A DNA stretch of 64,000 nt from CAVZBW01 sp963778465 (GTDB lineage Bacteria; Actinomycetota; Acidimicrobiia; Acidimicrobiales; RAAP-2). Below are positions 8,025 to 15,834 of the stretch, piece after piece. Every line of letters starts with the position of its first letter. The first letter of the stretch is position 1. The notes under the pieces were generated by a model, which was not told where the DNA came from, made no database searches, and saw only the letters and a list, made by a program, of their open reading frames with translations. Location of the stretch: the NCBI GenBank assembly GCA_963778465.1, contig CAVZUK010000003.1, positions 2,480,001-2,544,000 on the forward strand. Direction: 5' to 3'. Made by a program: the position numbers and the translations under genes.

Positions 8025-8984
8025 TCAGCCCCGGGGCAACACGGCGGTGACCACCTTGTAGCAGTGGCCGTCGCGGGGGCGACTGAGGGACGCCAGGAGG
8101 TAGTGGGGCCGGTACCCGAGGGCGGTCGCCAGGTTCTTCCCGGAGAGACGCTCCCGCCGGGCTGCATCGAGGGCCCGAGCGGCCCGCGGATCGAGCACGG
8201 GGAGCCACACGTCGTCGCGGTCCCAGCCGAAGCGGACCCAGGTCGACCCCTCCTGGCGCCGGATCAGCTGGGGACCCCGGGTCGGGACGATGAGGGCGGC
8301 CGAGGGCCTCGAACCCCGAAAGTCCCAGTACGGCGCCGAGGAGCCGGGGAAGCCCAGGAGGGGTCCGTCCGGTGGCGCCGCCAGCCGGGCGAGCATCCGC
8401 CGCAGCCGGCGACCCCTGAGGGTGCCGATGTGGCGCGGGAGGTCGGCGGGGGTGAGCGCCTCGGGTTGGGCCAGGTCGTCCCGCTCGGGATCGTCCGCCA
8501 GCCGAGCCTCGACGACGTCGAAGGGGCCCAGATCCGGCTCGTGGCCAGGTGGCCAGGGGACGCGCAGCCGCACCAGGGCGCCGGAGGCGAGGTCGACGGC
8601 CGTCGTGTCGTCCCACGTGCAGGCCAGCACCACCAGCCGCAGCTCGGCGCCGCCCACCACCATGATGCGCTCGCGCCGGGAGATGTCCCTCCACAGCTCC
8701 TTGGACTGGGGCGGTCTGACGTCGGGCATCGTTCCCATCGAGGCGTCCGGTCGCCCTCCCGACCTGGGGACGCTCGGGTCCTCCCCGGGGACGTCGAGCG
8801 GCTCGTCGGGAGCCGTCGGGGGGCCGCCCAGGTCGGCGGGATACGGCGGCGGCGACTCGAGGCCCGGGGGGTAGGGCGGGGGAGACTCGAGGTCGGGCGA
8901 CTCGGTCGGGGCACGACGCGACGACCGGTCCAGCTGACCTACGGCCCCCTTGTGTCGCCCTGCCCGATGTTGTCCGCGTGCCAT
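8025..8984 (-). CDS. Conserved hypothetical protein with proline-rich N-terminus
   Basis: Function not recognised. It has 319 residues. Residues 25-95 are low-complexity and Pro/Ser/Asp-rich, with the near-repeat LESPPPYPPG / LESPPPYPADL. A structured part begins at KELWRDISRRERIMVVGGAE and continues with LVVLACTWDDTTAVDLASGALVRL. Towards the C-terminus are LPRHIGTLRGRRLRRMLARL, PYWDFRGSRPSAALIV and TALGYRPHYLLASL. No transmembrane segment, signal peptide or known catalytic motif is seen. It starts 24 nt after the stop of the upstream DUF255 gene on the same strand, so the two are probably co-transcribed. An internal ATG before GTMPDVRPP could be an alternative start without the proline-rich region. 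Confidence 0.7.
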   Translation of the reverse strand: MARGQHRAGRHKGAVGQLDRSSRRAPTESPDLESPPPYPPGLESPPPYPADLGGPPTAPDEPLDVPGEDPSVPRSGGRPDASMGTMPDVRPPQSKELWRDISRRERIMVVGGAELRLVVLACTWDDTTAVDLASGALVRLRVPWPPGHEPDLGPFDVVEARLADDPERDDLAQPEALTPADLPRHIGTLRGRRLRRMLARLAAPPDGPLLGFPGSSAPYWDFRGSRPSAALIVPTRGPQLIRRQEGSTWVRFGWDRDDVWLPVLDPRAARALDAARRERLSGKNLATALGYRPHYLLASLSRPRDGHCYKVVTAVLPRG

Positions 8985-9008
8985 GAGGAGATCTCTCGAT
9001 CCTGGCCG

Positions 9009-11042
9009 TCAGCCTGGCCCCTCGCCCACCAGCTCGTCCAGCTGCTGGGCGAGGGTAGCGGAGTCCGATGCGGGGACGAGGCAGGTCGAGTCTCGGCACA
9101 CGTACGCCCGCTCGAGCGCGCGGCCCTCCCAGAGGGGCGAAGCGGTGGGCTCGCCCCAGGCCACGACGGCATTGGGGAGCCAGCGCCCCCGCACGATCGA
9201 CAGCAGGTCCGGGCGATCGCCGGACACGACGACCTCGGACGGGCGTGAGGCCATGAGGGCGGCCCCGACCAGGTCGGCGACCGCCGTCGGCTGGCGGGCG
9301 AGCAGTGGACCGCCGAGCGCCACCAGCCGATGGGCGGACTCCCGGTGGCGCTCGTCGCCGGTCAGCGAGGAGAGGCGGAGGAGGGCCCCGGCAGCCGTGG
9401 CGTGGGCGCTCGGGATGGCCCCGTCGAGCAGGTCCTTGGGCCGCACGATGAGGGCCTCCGCGTCGCTGCCCGTGAGGAAGAGGCCCGCCCCCCTGCCGTC
9501 GTCACCCGGGTCCCAGAACAGGTCCAGGAGCTCGTCGGCGACCGCCGAGGCGCGCTCCAGCCACGATGCCCTGCCCTCGAGCTCCCCGAGCCTCGTGCAG
9601 CTGTCGACCAGCCAGGCGTAGTCGCCCGCGAGCGCCAGGTGGCGCGCCTCTCCGTCCTGCCAGGAGCGAAGCCAGCGGCCCTCGCGTCGCAGCTCGGAGA
9701 AGAGGAACTCGACGATCTCGGCGGCGCGTAGGCCCCAGTCCTGGCGTTGCGTGACGGCCGCCGCCTCGGCCAGCACCGACGCCGCCATGGCGTTCCATTC
9801 GGTCAGGACCTTGTCGTCTAGGGCGGGCTGCTGCCGGCGGGAGCGGGCGCGGGCGAGCGCCCGGCGGGCTTCCTCGACCTCCAAGGGCCGACCCATGGGG
9901 GCACCGAGGGGACGGCGGAGGATCGTCACGCCCTCCCAATTCCCCTCCGGCGTGATCGAGTACCAGTCGGCGAGGGCGTCGTAGAGGTCGGCGCGGCCGG
10001 CCTCGGCCAGGGCGGCGCGGGCCTGGTCAGGTGTCCACGTGGCGTGAGCGCCCTCCCGCCCCCCGGCGTCCGCGTCGAACGAGGAGCAGAGCCCTCCCCC
10101 GGGGGCGCCGAGGTCGGCGAGGGTGAACTCGAGCGTCTCGGTCGCCACCTGCAGGTAGTCGTCGGACCCGGTGACGAGCCAGGCGTGCAGGTAGGCCCTG
10201 GCCAGAAGGACCTGGTCCGTGAGCATCTTCTCGAAGTGCGGCACGAGCCACTGGCGGTCGGTCGAGTAGCGGGCAAAGCCGCCCACCAGGTGGTCGTAGA
10301 TCCCCCCGGTCGCCATCGCGTCGAGGGTCCGTGTCGCGAGCGTCCGCGACCGGTCGTCACGGGCCGCCAGGTGCTGCCGGAGCGCCAGGTCCACGAACGT
10401 CGGGCGTGGGAACTTCGGCGCCGGCCCGAACCCGCCCCACTGCTCGTCGAAGCGCTCCGCGAGGTCGTCGAGGACCCGGTCGAGCAGGTCGGAGTCTCCC
10501 GGCTCGCCGCCCGCCGGGGCGGGGGACAGGCGGTCGACCAACCGCATCTCCGCCGTGACGGCGTTGCTGACCTCGTCCGCCTGGGCCTCGACGTCGGACC
10601 GGCGATCGGTCCAGGCCTCGTCCATGGCCTCGATCACGCGCCGGAAGCCCGGCATGCCGTGCCGGTCGCCGGGAGGAAAGTAGGTGCCGGCAAAGAAGGG
10701 TCGGCCGTCCGGCGTGCAGAACACGGACATCGGCCACCCCCCCTGCCCCGTCAAAGCCTGCACCGCAGCCATGTAGACGGTGTCGACGTCGGGGCGCTCC
10801 TCGCGGTCCACCTTCACGGAGACGAAGGCGCGGTTCAGCTCCTCGGCCACGGCGGGGTCCTCGAAGCTCTCGTGCGCCATGACGTGGCACCAGTGACACG
10901 AGGCGTAGCCGATCGAGACGAAGAGGGGCTTGTCGGCCTGGCGGGCGAGCTCCAGCGCCTCTCGGCCCCACGGGTACCAGTCCACCGGGTTGTCCGCGTG
11001 CTGGCGCAGATAGGGGCTGGTCTCCCCCGCGAGACGGTTCAC
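9009..11042 (-). CDS. Thioredoxin-domain DUF255 protein (YyaL/SPATA20 family)
   Basis: A 677-residue protein. The N-terminal thioredoxin-like DUF255 domain begins NRLAGETSPYLRQHADNPVDW and has the redox pair CHWC in GYASCHWCHVMAHESFED, then VDREERPDVD and GGWPMSVF. The remainder is an (alpha/alpha)6 barrel-like region with GGIYDHLVGGFARYSTDRQW, VPHFEKMLTDQ and DDKVLTEWNAM, as in six-hairpin glycosidase-like enzymes. Family members occur from bacteria to humans, but the biochemical role is unsettled. The length is typical. The GTG at 11042 is preceded by TAGCAT at a leaderless spacing. It is divergent from the SDR gene, and the proline-rich gene follows downstream. Confidence 0.9.
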   Translation of the reverse strand: MNRLAGETSPYLRQHADNPVDWYPWGREALELARQADKPLFVSIGYASCHWCHVMAHESFEDPAVAEELNRAFVSVKVDREERPDVDTVYMAAVQALTGQGGWPMSVFCTPDGRPFFAGTYFPPGDRHGMPGFRRVIEAMDEAWTDRRSDVEAQADEVSNAVTAEMRLVDRLSPAPAGGEPGDSDLLDRVLDDLAERFDEQWGGFGPAPKFPRPTFVDLALRQHLAARDDRSRTLATRTLDAMATGGIYDHLVGGFARYSTDRQWLVPHFEKMLTDQVLLARAYLHAWLVTGSDDYLQVATETLEFTLADLGAPGGGLCSSFDADAGGREGAHATWTPDQARAALAEAGRADLYDALADWYSITPEGNWEGVTILRRPLGAPMGRPLEVEEARRALARARSRRQQPALDDKVLTEWNAMAASVLAEAAAVTQRQDWGLRAAEIVEFLFSELRREGRWLRSWQDGEARHLALAGDYAWLVDSCTRLGELEGRASWLERASAVADELLDLFWDPGDDGRGAGLFLTGSDAEALIVRPKDLLDGAIPSAHATAAGALLRLSSLTGDERHRESAHRLVALGGPLLARQPTAVADLVGAALMASRPSEVVVSGDRPDLLSIVRGRWLPNAVVAWGEPTASPLWEGRALERAYVCRDSTCLVPASDSATLAQQLDELVGEGPG

Positions 11043-11048
11043 GGGGCG

Positions 11049-11054
11049 ATGCTA
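11049..11054 (-). promoter_or_regulatory. -10 box (TAGCAT) of the DUF255 gene
   Basis: TAGCAT on the minus strand ends 6 nt before the GTG at 11042, a leaderless spacing. Confidence 0.5.
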
Positions 11055-11149
11055 TTGGGCGCTCTTGGCGGGCGCGCGCCGATCTCCCGGCTCGCCGACG
11101 AGCCGCCCAGGGCGGTGCCGCTACGCTCCGCCACGAGAGGAGCCGACGC

Positions 11150-11917
11150 ATGGACATCAGGCTGGACGGCAAGGCGGCCGTCGTCACGGGGGCGAGCAAG
11201 GGGATCGGGCTCGCCATCGCGCGGGGTCTCGCCGAGTCCGGGGCCGACGTGCTGCTCTCCTCGCGCAAGGCCGACCAGCTCGAGCGCGCCGCGGCGACCC
11301 TCGACGGGGCCGGCGGCAAGGTCTCGTGGCGGGTGGCCCACGCCGGGGACCCCGAGCAGGCTGAGGCTTGCGTCGAGGCGGCCCTCGAGGAGTTCGGCCG
11401 CGTCGACATCCTCGTCAACAACGCCGCCACCAACCCCCACTTCGGGCCCATGCTCGAGATCGACCGGGCGAGGGCCCAAAAGACCTTGGAGGTCAACCAG
11501 CTGGGTCTCCTGGCCTGGTGCCAGTCCGCCTGGCGCCTGTGGATGGCCGACCACGGCGGGACGATCGTCAACGTCGCGTCGGTGGGAGGTCTCGGTCCCG
11601 AGCCCGGGATCGGCTGGTACAACGCCACCAAGGCCGCCGTGATCCACCTCACCCGCCAGCTGGCCTACGAGCTCGCCCCGGGCGTGCGGGTCAACGCCGT
11701 GGCCCCGGGGCTGGTCAAGACCGATTTCGCGCGGGCGCTGTGGGAGCGCGGGGAGGAGCAGATCTCCCAGAAGATCCCCCTCCGCCGCATCGGTCTCCCC
11801 GACGACGTCGCCGGCGCGGCCGTGTTCCTCGCCTCCGACGCGGCCTCGTGGATCACCGGTCACGTGCTCGTCGTCGACGGCGGGGCCACGATCCAGCCCA
11901 GCGGCGGGGTGGCGTAG
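11150..11917 (+). CDS. SDR family NAD(P)-dependent oxidoreductase
   Basis: A 255-residue short-chain dehydrogenase/reductase, FabG-like. The cofactor site is TGASKGIGLAIARG (residues about 14-27). DILVNNAATNPHFG contains the NNA motif, the catalytic serine is in NVASVGGLG, and the Tyr-x3-Lys pair is in GWYNATKAAV. The C-terminus VAGAAVFLASDAASWITGHV followed by VDGG is typical. The substrate cannot be read from the sequence. It is the first gene of a plus-strand unit with a good ribosome binding site (GAGAGGAG) and a TACGCT box at 11121-11126. It converges with menE, from which an inverted repeat separates it. Confidence 0.92.
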   Translation: MDIRLDGKAAVVTGASKGIGLAIARGLAESGADVLLSSRKADQLERAAATLDGAGGKVSWRVAHAGDPEQAEACVEAALEEFGRVDILVNNAATNPHFGPMLEIDRARAQKTLEVNQLGLLAWCQSAWRLWMADHGGTIVNVASVGGLGPEPGIGWYNATKAAVIHLTRQLAYELAPGVRVNAVAPGLVKTDFARALWERGEEQISQKIPLRRIGLPDDVAGAAVFLASDAASWITGHVLVVDGGATIQPSGGVA

Positions 11918-11927
11918 GGCCGGGGGG

Positions 11928-11952
11928 TCCGGCCCGACCGGTCGGGCCCGGA
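11928..11952. terminator. Inverted repeat between SDR gene and menE
   Basis: TCCGGCCCGACC (11928-11939) is followed at once by its near-perfect complement GGTCGGGCCCGGA (one bulged C). The repeat fills the 35-bp gap between two convergent genes and could stop transcription from both sides. Confidence 0.5.
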
Positions 11953-13107
11953 TCAGGAGAGATCGCCGCGTCGCACCTTCCCCGATGCGGTTCGGGGAAG
12001 CGCCTGCACCAGCTCGAGCTGCCGCGGCGCGGCCCACGGCGCCAGCTCGGCCCGGACGAGCTCGCGCAGCGCGGACAGCTCCGGCGGGTGGTCCCGGTCC
12101 CTCGGCACGACCCAGGCGACGACCCGCTCCCCCCACTCGGCGTCGGGGCGCTTCCACACCGCCACCTGCTCGACGGAGGGATGGGTGGCGAGGACGGCCT
12201 CGACCGCCGCGGGCCACACCTTCTCCCCGCCGGTCACGACCACCTCCGCGAGGCGGCCTCGCACCGAGAGCGTCCCGTCGGGAGCGATCTCCCCCCCGTC
12301 GCCGGTGGGCAGCCATCCCCCCGACCGGTCGGGACCCGGGATGCGAGGGTCGATCCCGTCGCGGTAGCAGCGCAACAGCATGGGGCCGCGCACGAGGATC
12401 TCGCCCTCCTGGCCGCCGCCGGCGGACCCGTCGCCGATGGCCACGTCGACGCCGCCGAGCGGTCGCCCGTCGTAGACGAGGCCGGAGCCGGTCTCGGTCA
12501 GACCGTAGGTGGTGACGACGTTCTCCGGGAGCCCTCCCGGCGGGGCCGCCCCACCGAGCAGCACACAGGCGAACGCCGAGGGGTCGAGACGGCCGAGGGC
12601 GGTGGGCACGAGCGAGACGTGCGTCGCCACACCGTCACGGCCGAGCGCCTCGACCTCGGCGCCGTCGAACGACGGCAGCACCGTGAGCGGCGTCCCGGCC
12701 CACAGGGCCCGGGCGACGACGGAGAGCCCGCCGATGTGAGCGAGGGGGAGGCAGGCCAGCCACCGGTGGCGTCCCGGGTCGATCCCGAGCCGTGCGGAGG
12801 TCGCCGACGCCGAGGCGTCCACCGCCTCCCGGGAGAGCACCACGCCGCGGGGAGGCCCGAGCGAGCCGCTGGTCGCGAGCACGAGCGCGTCGCCGGGCTC
12901 GACGGGAGCCCCCCCGGCGAGGGGGCGACGCTCGAGGTCCGCACCGATCACGGCGGTGGGTCGGAGCTCTCGGGCGACGGCGAGTGCCGCGGGACCCCCG
13001 AGCCGCTGGTCCACGGGCATCGCCGCGTCCCCCTCCTCCCAGACGCGTCGGAGTGCCGTCACGAATTCGGGGCCTCCCGCCAGGTCGAGCGCGACGAGGT
13101 CAGGCAC
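11953..13107 (-). CDS. menE: o-Succinylbenzoate--CoA ligase
   Basis: A 384-residue member of the acyl-adenylate-forming (ANL) superfamily that activates o-succinylbenzoate for menaquinone synthesis. LVLATSGSLGPPRGVVLS is the P-loop-like A3 motif, and CLPLAHIGGLSVVARAL follows. TTYGLTETGSG is the adenine-binding A5 motif, and WLPTGDGGEI supplies the ribose-binding aspartate of A7. GRLAEVVVTGGEKVWP is the hinge, and TASGKVRRGDL carries the C-terminal catalytic lysine. It is shorter than stand-alone acyl-CoA synthetases but typical of actinobacterial MenE. The GTG at 13107 was chosen because a TACGCT box lies 8 nt upstream; the open frame further upstream is antisense to menB. Divergent from menB. 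Confidence 0.92.
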   Translation of the reverse strand: MPDLVALDLAGGPEFVTALRRVWEEGDAAMPVDQRLGGPAALAVARELRPTAVIGADLERRPLAGGAPVEPGDALVLATSGSLGPPRGVVLSREAVDASASATSARLGIDPGRHRWLACLPLAHIGGLSVVARALWAGTPLTVLPSFDGAEVEALGRDGVATHVSLVPTALGRLDPSAFACVLLGGAAPPGGLPENVVTTYGLTETGSGLVYDGRPLGGVDVAIGDGSAGGGQEGEILVRGPMLLRCYRDGIDPRIPGPDRSGGWLPTGDGGEIAPDGTLSVRGRLAEVVVTGGEKVWPAAVEAVLATHPSVEQVAVWKRPDAEWGERVVAWVVPRDRDHPPELSALRELVRAELAPWAAPRQLELVQALPRTASGKVRRGDLS

Positions 13108-13114
13108 CGGCCGG

Positions 13115-13121
13115 TAGCGTA
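13115..13121. promoter_or_regulatory. Shared symmetric -10 element (TAGCGTA) for menE and menB
   Basis: Read on the plus strand the heptamer gives TAGCGT 8 nt before the menB GTG (13129). Read on the minus strand it gives TACGCT 8 nt before the menE GTG (13107). One element can therefore start two divergent leaderless mRNAs at equal distances. Confidence 0.55.
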
Positions 13122-13128
13122 GGTCGCC

Positions 13129-14037
13129 GTGACCGAGCCCCCGGCGACGGCAACGGTGATCACCGGGCCTCCACCCGATCCCCTCGAGGACCTGCGCACC
13201 ACCGATCCCCCGCAGTGGAAGCCGTCCGGGGAGCACCGCGACATCCGTTACGAGGTGGCGGAGGGCATCGCGAAGATCACCATCTGCCGACCGGAGGTCC
13301 GCAACGCATTCCGGCCCCAGACCCTCTTCGAGCTGAGCGCGGCTTTCAACGAGGCCCGGGACGATCTCGAGGTCGGGGCGGTCATCCTCACGGGCGAGGG
13401 CCCGGACGCCTTTTGCTCGGGAGGGGACCAGCGGATCCGTGGCGACGACGGCTACCTGGGTGACGACGACGTGGCGCGGCGAGGGATCGGACGGCTGAAC
13501 GTCCTCGATCTCCAGATCCAGATCCGGCGCCTGCCCAAGCCCGTCGTGGCCATGGTGGCCGGGTACGCGATCGGCGGCGGCCACGTCCTCCATCTCGTCT
13601 GCGACCTGACGGTCGCCGCGGACAACGCCCGCTTCGGCCAGACCGGTCCGAGGGTCGGGAGCTTCGACGGCGGCTACGGGGCCGGACTGCTCGCCCGCAC
13701 GGTCGGGCTCAAGCGGGCCAAGGAGATCTGGTTCCTCTGCCGGCAGTACGACGCGGCGCAGGCGCTCGACTGGGGCCTCGTCAACGCCGTCGTCCCCCTC
13801 GAGGATCTCGAGCGGGAGACGGTGGCCTGGTGCCGTCGCATGCTCACCCTCTCGCCGATCGCGCTACGGATGCTCAAGGGCAGCTTCAACGCCGCCGACG
13901 AGGGCCTCGCCGGGATCCAGCAGTTCGCCGGCGATGCGACGATGCTCTTCTACATGACCGAGGAGGGGCAGGAGGGGAGGAACGCCTACCAGCAGCGGCG
14001 GGCGCCCGACTTCTCCCGGTTCCCGCGTCGTCCGTGA
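13129..14037 (+). CDS. menB: 1,4-Dihydroxy-2-naphthoyl-CoA synthase
   Basis: A 302-residue crotonase-fold enzyme closing the naphthoquinone ring in menaquinone synthesis. The oxyanion-hole region FCSGGDQRIRGDDGY is the MenB signature. AGYAIGGGHVLHLVCDLTVA is the second crotonase block, and FGQTGPRVGSFDGGYGAGLL is specific to MenB. The C-terminal EGRNAYQQRRAPDFSRFPRR matches the family tail that reaches the neighbouring subunit. An N-terminal extension of about 35 residues is less conserved. The GTG start is supported by the TAGCGT box. The stop codon overlaps the GTG of menA by 4 bp, so the two are translationally coupled. Confidence 0.96.
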   Translation: MTEPPATATVITGPPPDPLEDLRTTDPPQWKPSGEHRDIRYEVAEGIAKITICRPEVRNAFRPQTLFELSAAFNEARDDLEVGAVILTGEGPDAFCSGGDQRIRGDDGYLGDDDVARRGIGRLNVLDLQIQIRRLPKPVVAMVAGYAIGGGHVLHLVCDLTVAADNARFGQTGPRVGSFDGGYGAGLLARTVGLKRAKEIWFLCRQYDAAQALDWGLVNAVVPLEDLERETVAWCRRMLTLSPIALRMLKGSFNAADEGLAGIQQFAGDATMLFYMTEEGQEGRNAYQQRRAPDFSRFPRRP

Positions 14038-14966
14038 CCGCCTCGCCGGGGGCCCCGGGACGGGCGTCTCCGGCCGGCCCTCTGCGGCCATGGATCCTCG
14101 GCGCCCGACCCCGCACGCTCAGCGCCGCCGCCGTGCCCGTCGTGGTCGGCACCGCAGCGGGGTGGTCGATGCTCCACGACGGGGCTCCGGGGGCCGCCCA
14201 CGGCCTGATCTGGTGGCGGGCGGTGTGCGCGCTGGTCGTCGCCCTGGCCATCCAGATCGGCACCAACTACGCCAACGACTACTCCGACGGCATCCGGGGG
14301 ACCGACGCGGCTCGCGTCGGACCCGCCCGGCTCGTGGCGAGCGGCGCCGCCAGCCCCGGGGCCGTGCGCACCGCTGCGCTGGCGAGCTTCGCCGTGGCGG
14401 GCGTCGCCGGGCTGGGGCTCGCCGCGGCCACCACCTGGTGGCTGGTCCCGGTCGGCCTGGCGTGCGTGCTGGCGGGATGGACCTACACCGGAGGGCCCCG
14501 ACCGTACGGCTACCTCGGACTCGGGGAGGTCTTCGTCTTCGCGTTCTTCGGTCTGGTGGCGACCGTCGGATCGGCCTACGTGCAGGTAGGGCACCTCGGC
14601 TGGCTGCCGGTCGCGGCCGCCGTCCCCGTCGGCTTCCTCTCCGTGGCCCTCCTCGAGGCCAACAACCTCCGAGACGTCGAGGGCGACGCGGGCGCCAACA
14701 AGCGCACGCTGGCCGTGAGGGTGGGGTCCGCGAGGGCGGGCCTGCTCTACCTCGGGGCGCTCGCCGGGGCCCTCGCCGGGGTTGCGCTCACCGCCTCCCT
14801 GCAGCCGGGAGCGCTCCTGGCGCTCCTCGCCGCGCCGCTGGCCGTCGTGCCCGTGCGCACGGTCCGGGCCGGTGCACGTGGCCCCGGCCTGCTGCCCGTC
14901 CTCGGTTGGACGGGCCGGCTGCAGCTGGTGGGTGGCCTCCTGCTCGCCGTGGGGCTCCTCCTGTGA
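14034..14966 (+). CDS. menA: 1,4-Dihydroxy-2-naphthoate polyprenyltransferase
   Basis: A 310-residue UbiA-superfamily membrane enzyme that attaches the polyprenyl chain to dihydroxynaphthoate. The first aspartate-rich motif is NYANDYSDGIRGTD, and the second is NNLRDVEGDAGANKRT; both bind Mg-diphosphate. About eight hydrophobic segments are visible, for example VCALVVALAIQIG, LASFAVAGVAGLGLAAATTW and LLYLGALAGALAGVALTA. The GTG at 14034 overlaps the menB stop in a GTGA; the open frame extending back to 13830 lies inside menB and is not native. MenA converges with the minus-strand menH. Confidence 0.94.
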   Translation: MTASPGAPGRASPAGPLRPWILGARPRTLSAAAVPVVVGTAAGWSMLHDGAPGAAHGLIWWRAVCALVVALAIQIGTNYANDYSDGIRGTDAARVGPARLVASGAASPGAVRTAALASFAVAGVAGLGLAAATTWWLVPVGLACVLAGWTYTGGPRPYGYLGLGEVFVFAFFGLVATVGSAYVQVGHLGWLPVAAAVPVGFLSVALLEANNLRDVEGDAGANKRTLAVRVGSARAGLLYLGALAGALAGVALTASLQPGALLALLAAPLAVVPVRTVRAGARGPGLLPVLGWTGRLQLVGGLLLAVGLLL

Positions 14967-15001
14967 CGTGGCCAACGCCTCCGGTGACGCGGCCCATGCC
15001 G

Positions 15002-15829
15002 CTACTCGGGCTCGCCCAGCGAACGGAGCCACTCGGTCACGAGACGGGCCACGACTCGGGGCTGTTCGAGGTGGGCGGCATGGCCCGCGCCGGGCACCAC
15101 CGAGAGCACGCCGGCGTCCACCCTGGACACCATGCGCCCCCCGAGCTCGGTGAAGCGGGTGTCCGTCGCGCCGGTCACCACCAGGACCGGCGCCGAGACC
15201 TGCTCCAGGCGTCCCCAGAGGGGGTCCTGCGCTCCCGCTCCCGACAGCCGCAGGCTCGCGGCGAGGCCGGAGGCGGTGTTGGCGCTCCGGCTCGCCCGGG
15301 CGGACGCCGCCGCGGGCAGGGTCGCGAACATCGGCGCGGCGAGCCAGCGATCCAAGAAGCCCTCCACGTCCCCCTCCGATTCGAGGCGGTCTGCAAGGTC
15401 GCCGTCCCGCTGCCGGCGGGTCTCGCGGGCGTGGTCGTCGGCGATGCCCGCGGTCCCGCTGACCAGGATCAGGCGGTGCACGAGCTCGGGATGGGCGACG
15501 GCCAGGTGCAGCGCCACCCTGGCTCCGAGCGAGTAGCCGAGCACGTCGAGGCGCCCGTCGGCACCGGCGGCTCCAGGGGTCTCGTGGATCGCCGCGGCGA
15601 GCAGGTCGGCGGTCTGCCACAGGTCGGCGTGGAGCGTGGAGGACGCACCGTGGCCCGGCAGGTCGGCCAGCAGAAGGGTCCGGTCGGATCCGAGCTCGCT
15701 GGCGAAGCGGCCCCAGCTGCGCCGGGTCTGCGTGAAGCCGTGCAGCAGGAGCAGCGGGCGGGTGGGCTCCGCCGGGCGACCGTCGATCCGGCCCACCGGG
15801 CCGATCACCTCGAGCGCCATCCCGGACAC
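15002..15829 (-). CDS. menH: Alpha/beta hydrolase, probable SHCHC synthase
   Basis: A 275-residue alpha/beta-hydrolase. LLLLHGFTQTRRSWGRFA forms the oxyanion hole, LGYSLGARVALHLA holds the nucleophile serine, VVTGATDTRFTELG the aspartate, and VPGAGHAAHLEQP the histidine. The G-Y-S-L-G-A-R-V-A-L elbow and its place between menA and menD point to 2-succinyl-6-hydroxy-2,4-cyclohexadiene-1-carboxylate synthase (MenH). A different esterase cannot be excluded from motifs alone. The GTG at 15829 is favoured because TACGCT lies 8 nt upstream; ATG 15820, three codons later, is the alternative. Divergent from menD with only 5 bp between start codons. Confidence 0.8.
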   Translation of the reverse strand: MSGMALEVIGPVGRIDGRPAEPTRPLLLLHGFTQTRRSWGRFASELGSDRTLLLADLPGHGASSTLHADLWQTADLLAAAIHETPGAAGADGRLDVLGYSLGARVALHLAVAHPELVHRLILVSGTAGIADDHARETRRQRDGDLADRLESEGDVEGFLDRWLAAPMFATLPAAASARASRSANTASGLAASLRLSGAGAQDPLWGRLEQVSAPVLVVTGATDTRFTELGGRMVSRVDAGVLSVVPGAGHAAHLEQPRVVARLVTEWLRSLGEPE

Positions 15830-15834
15830 GTGCG

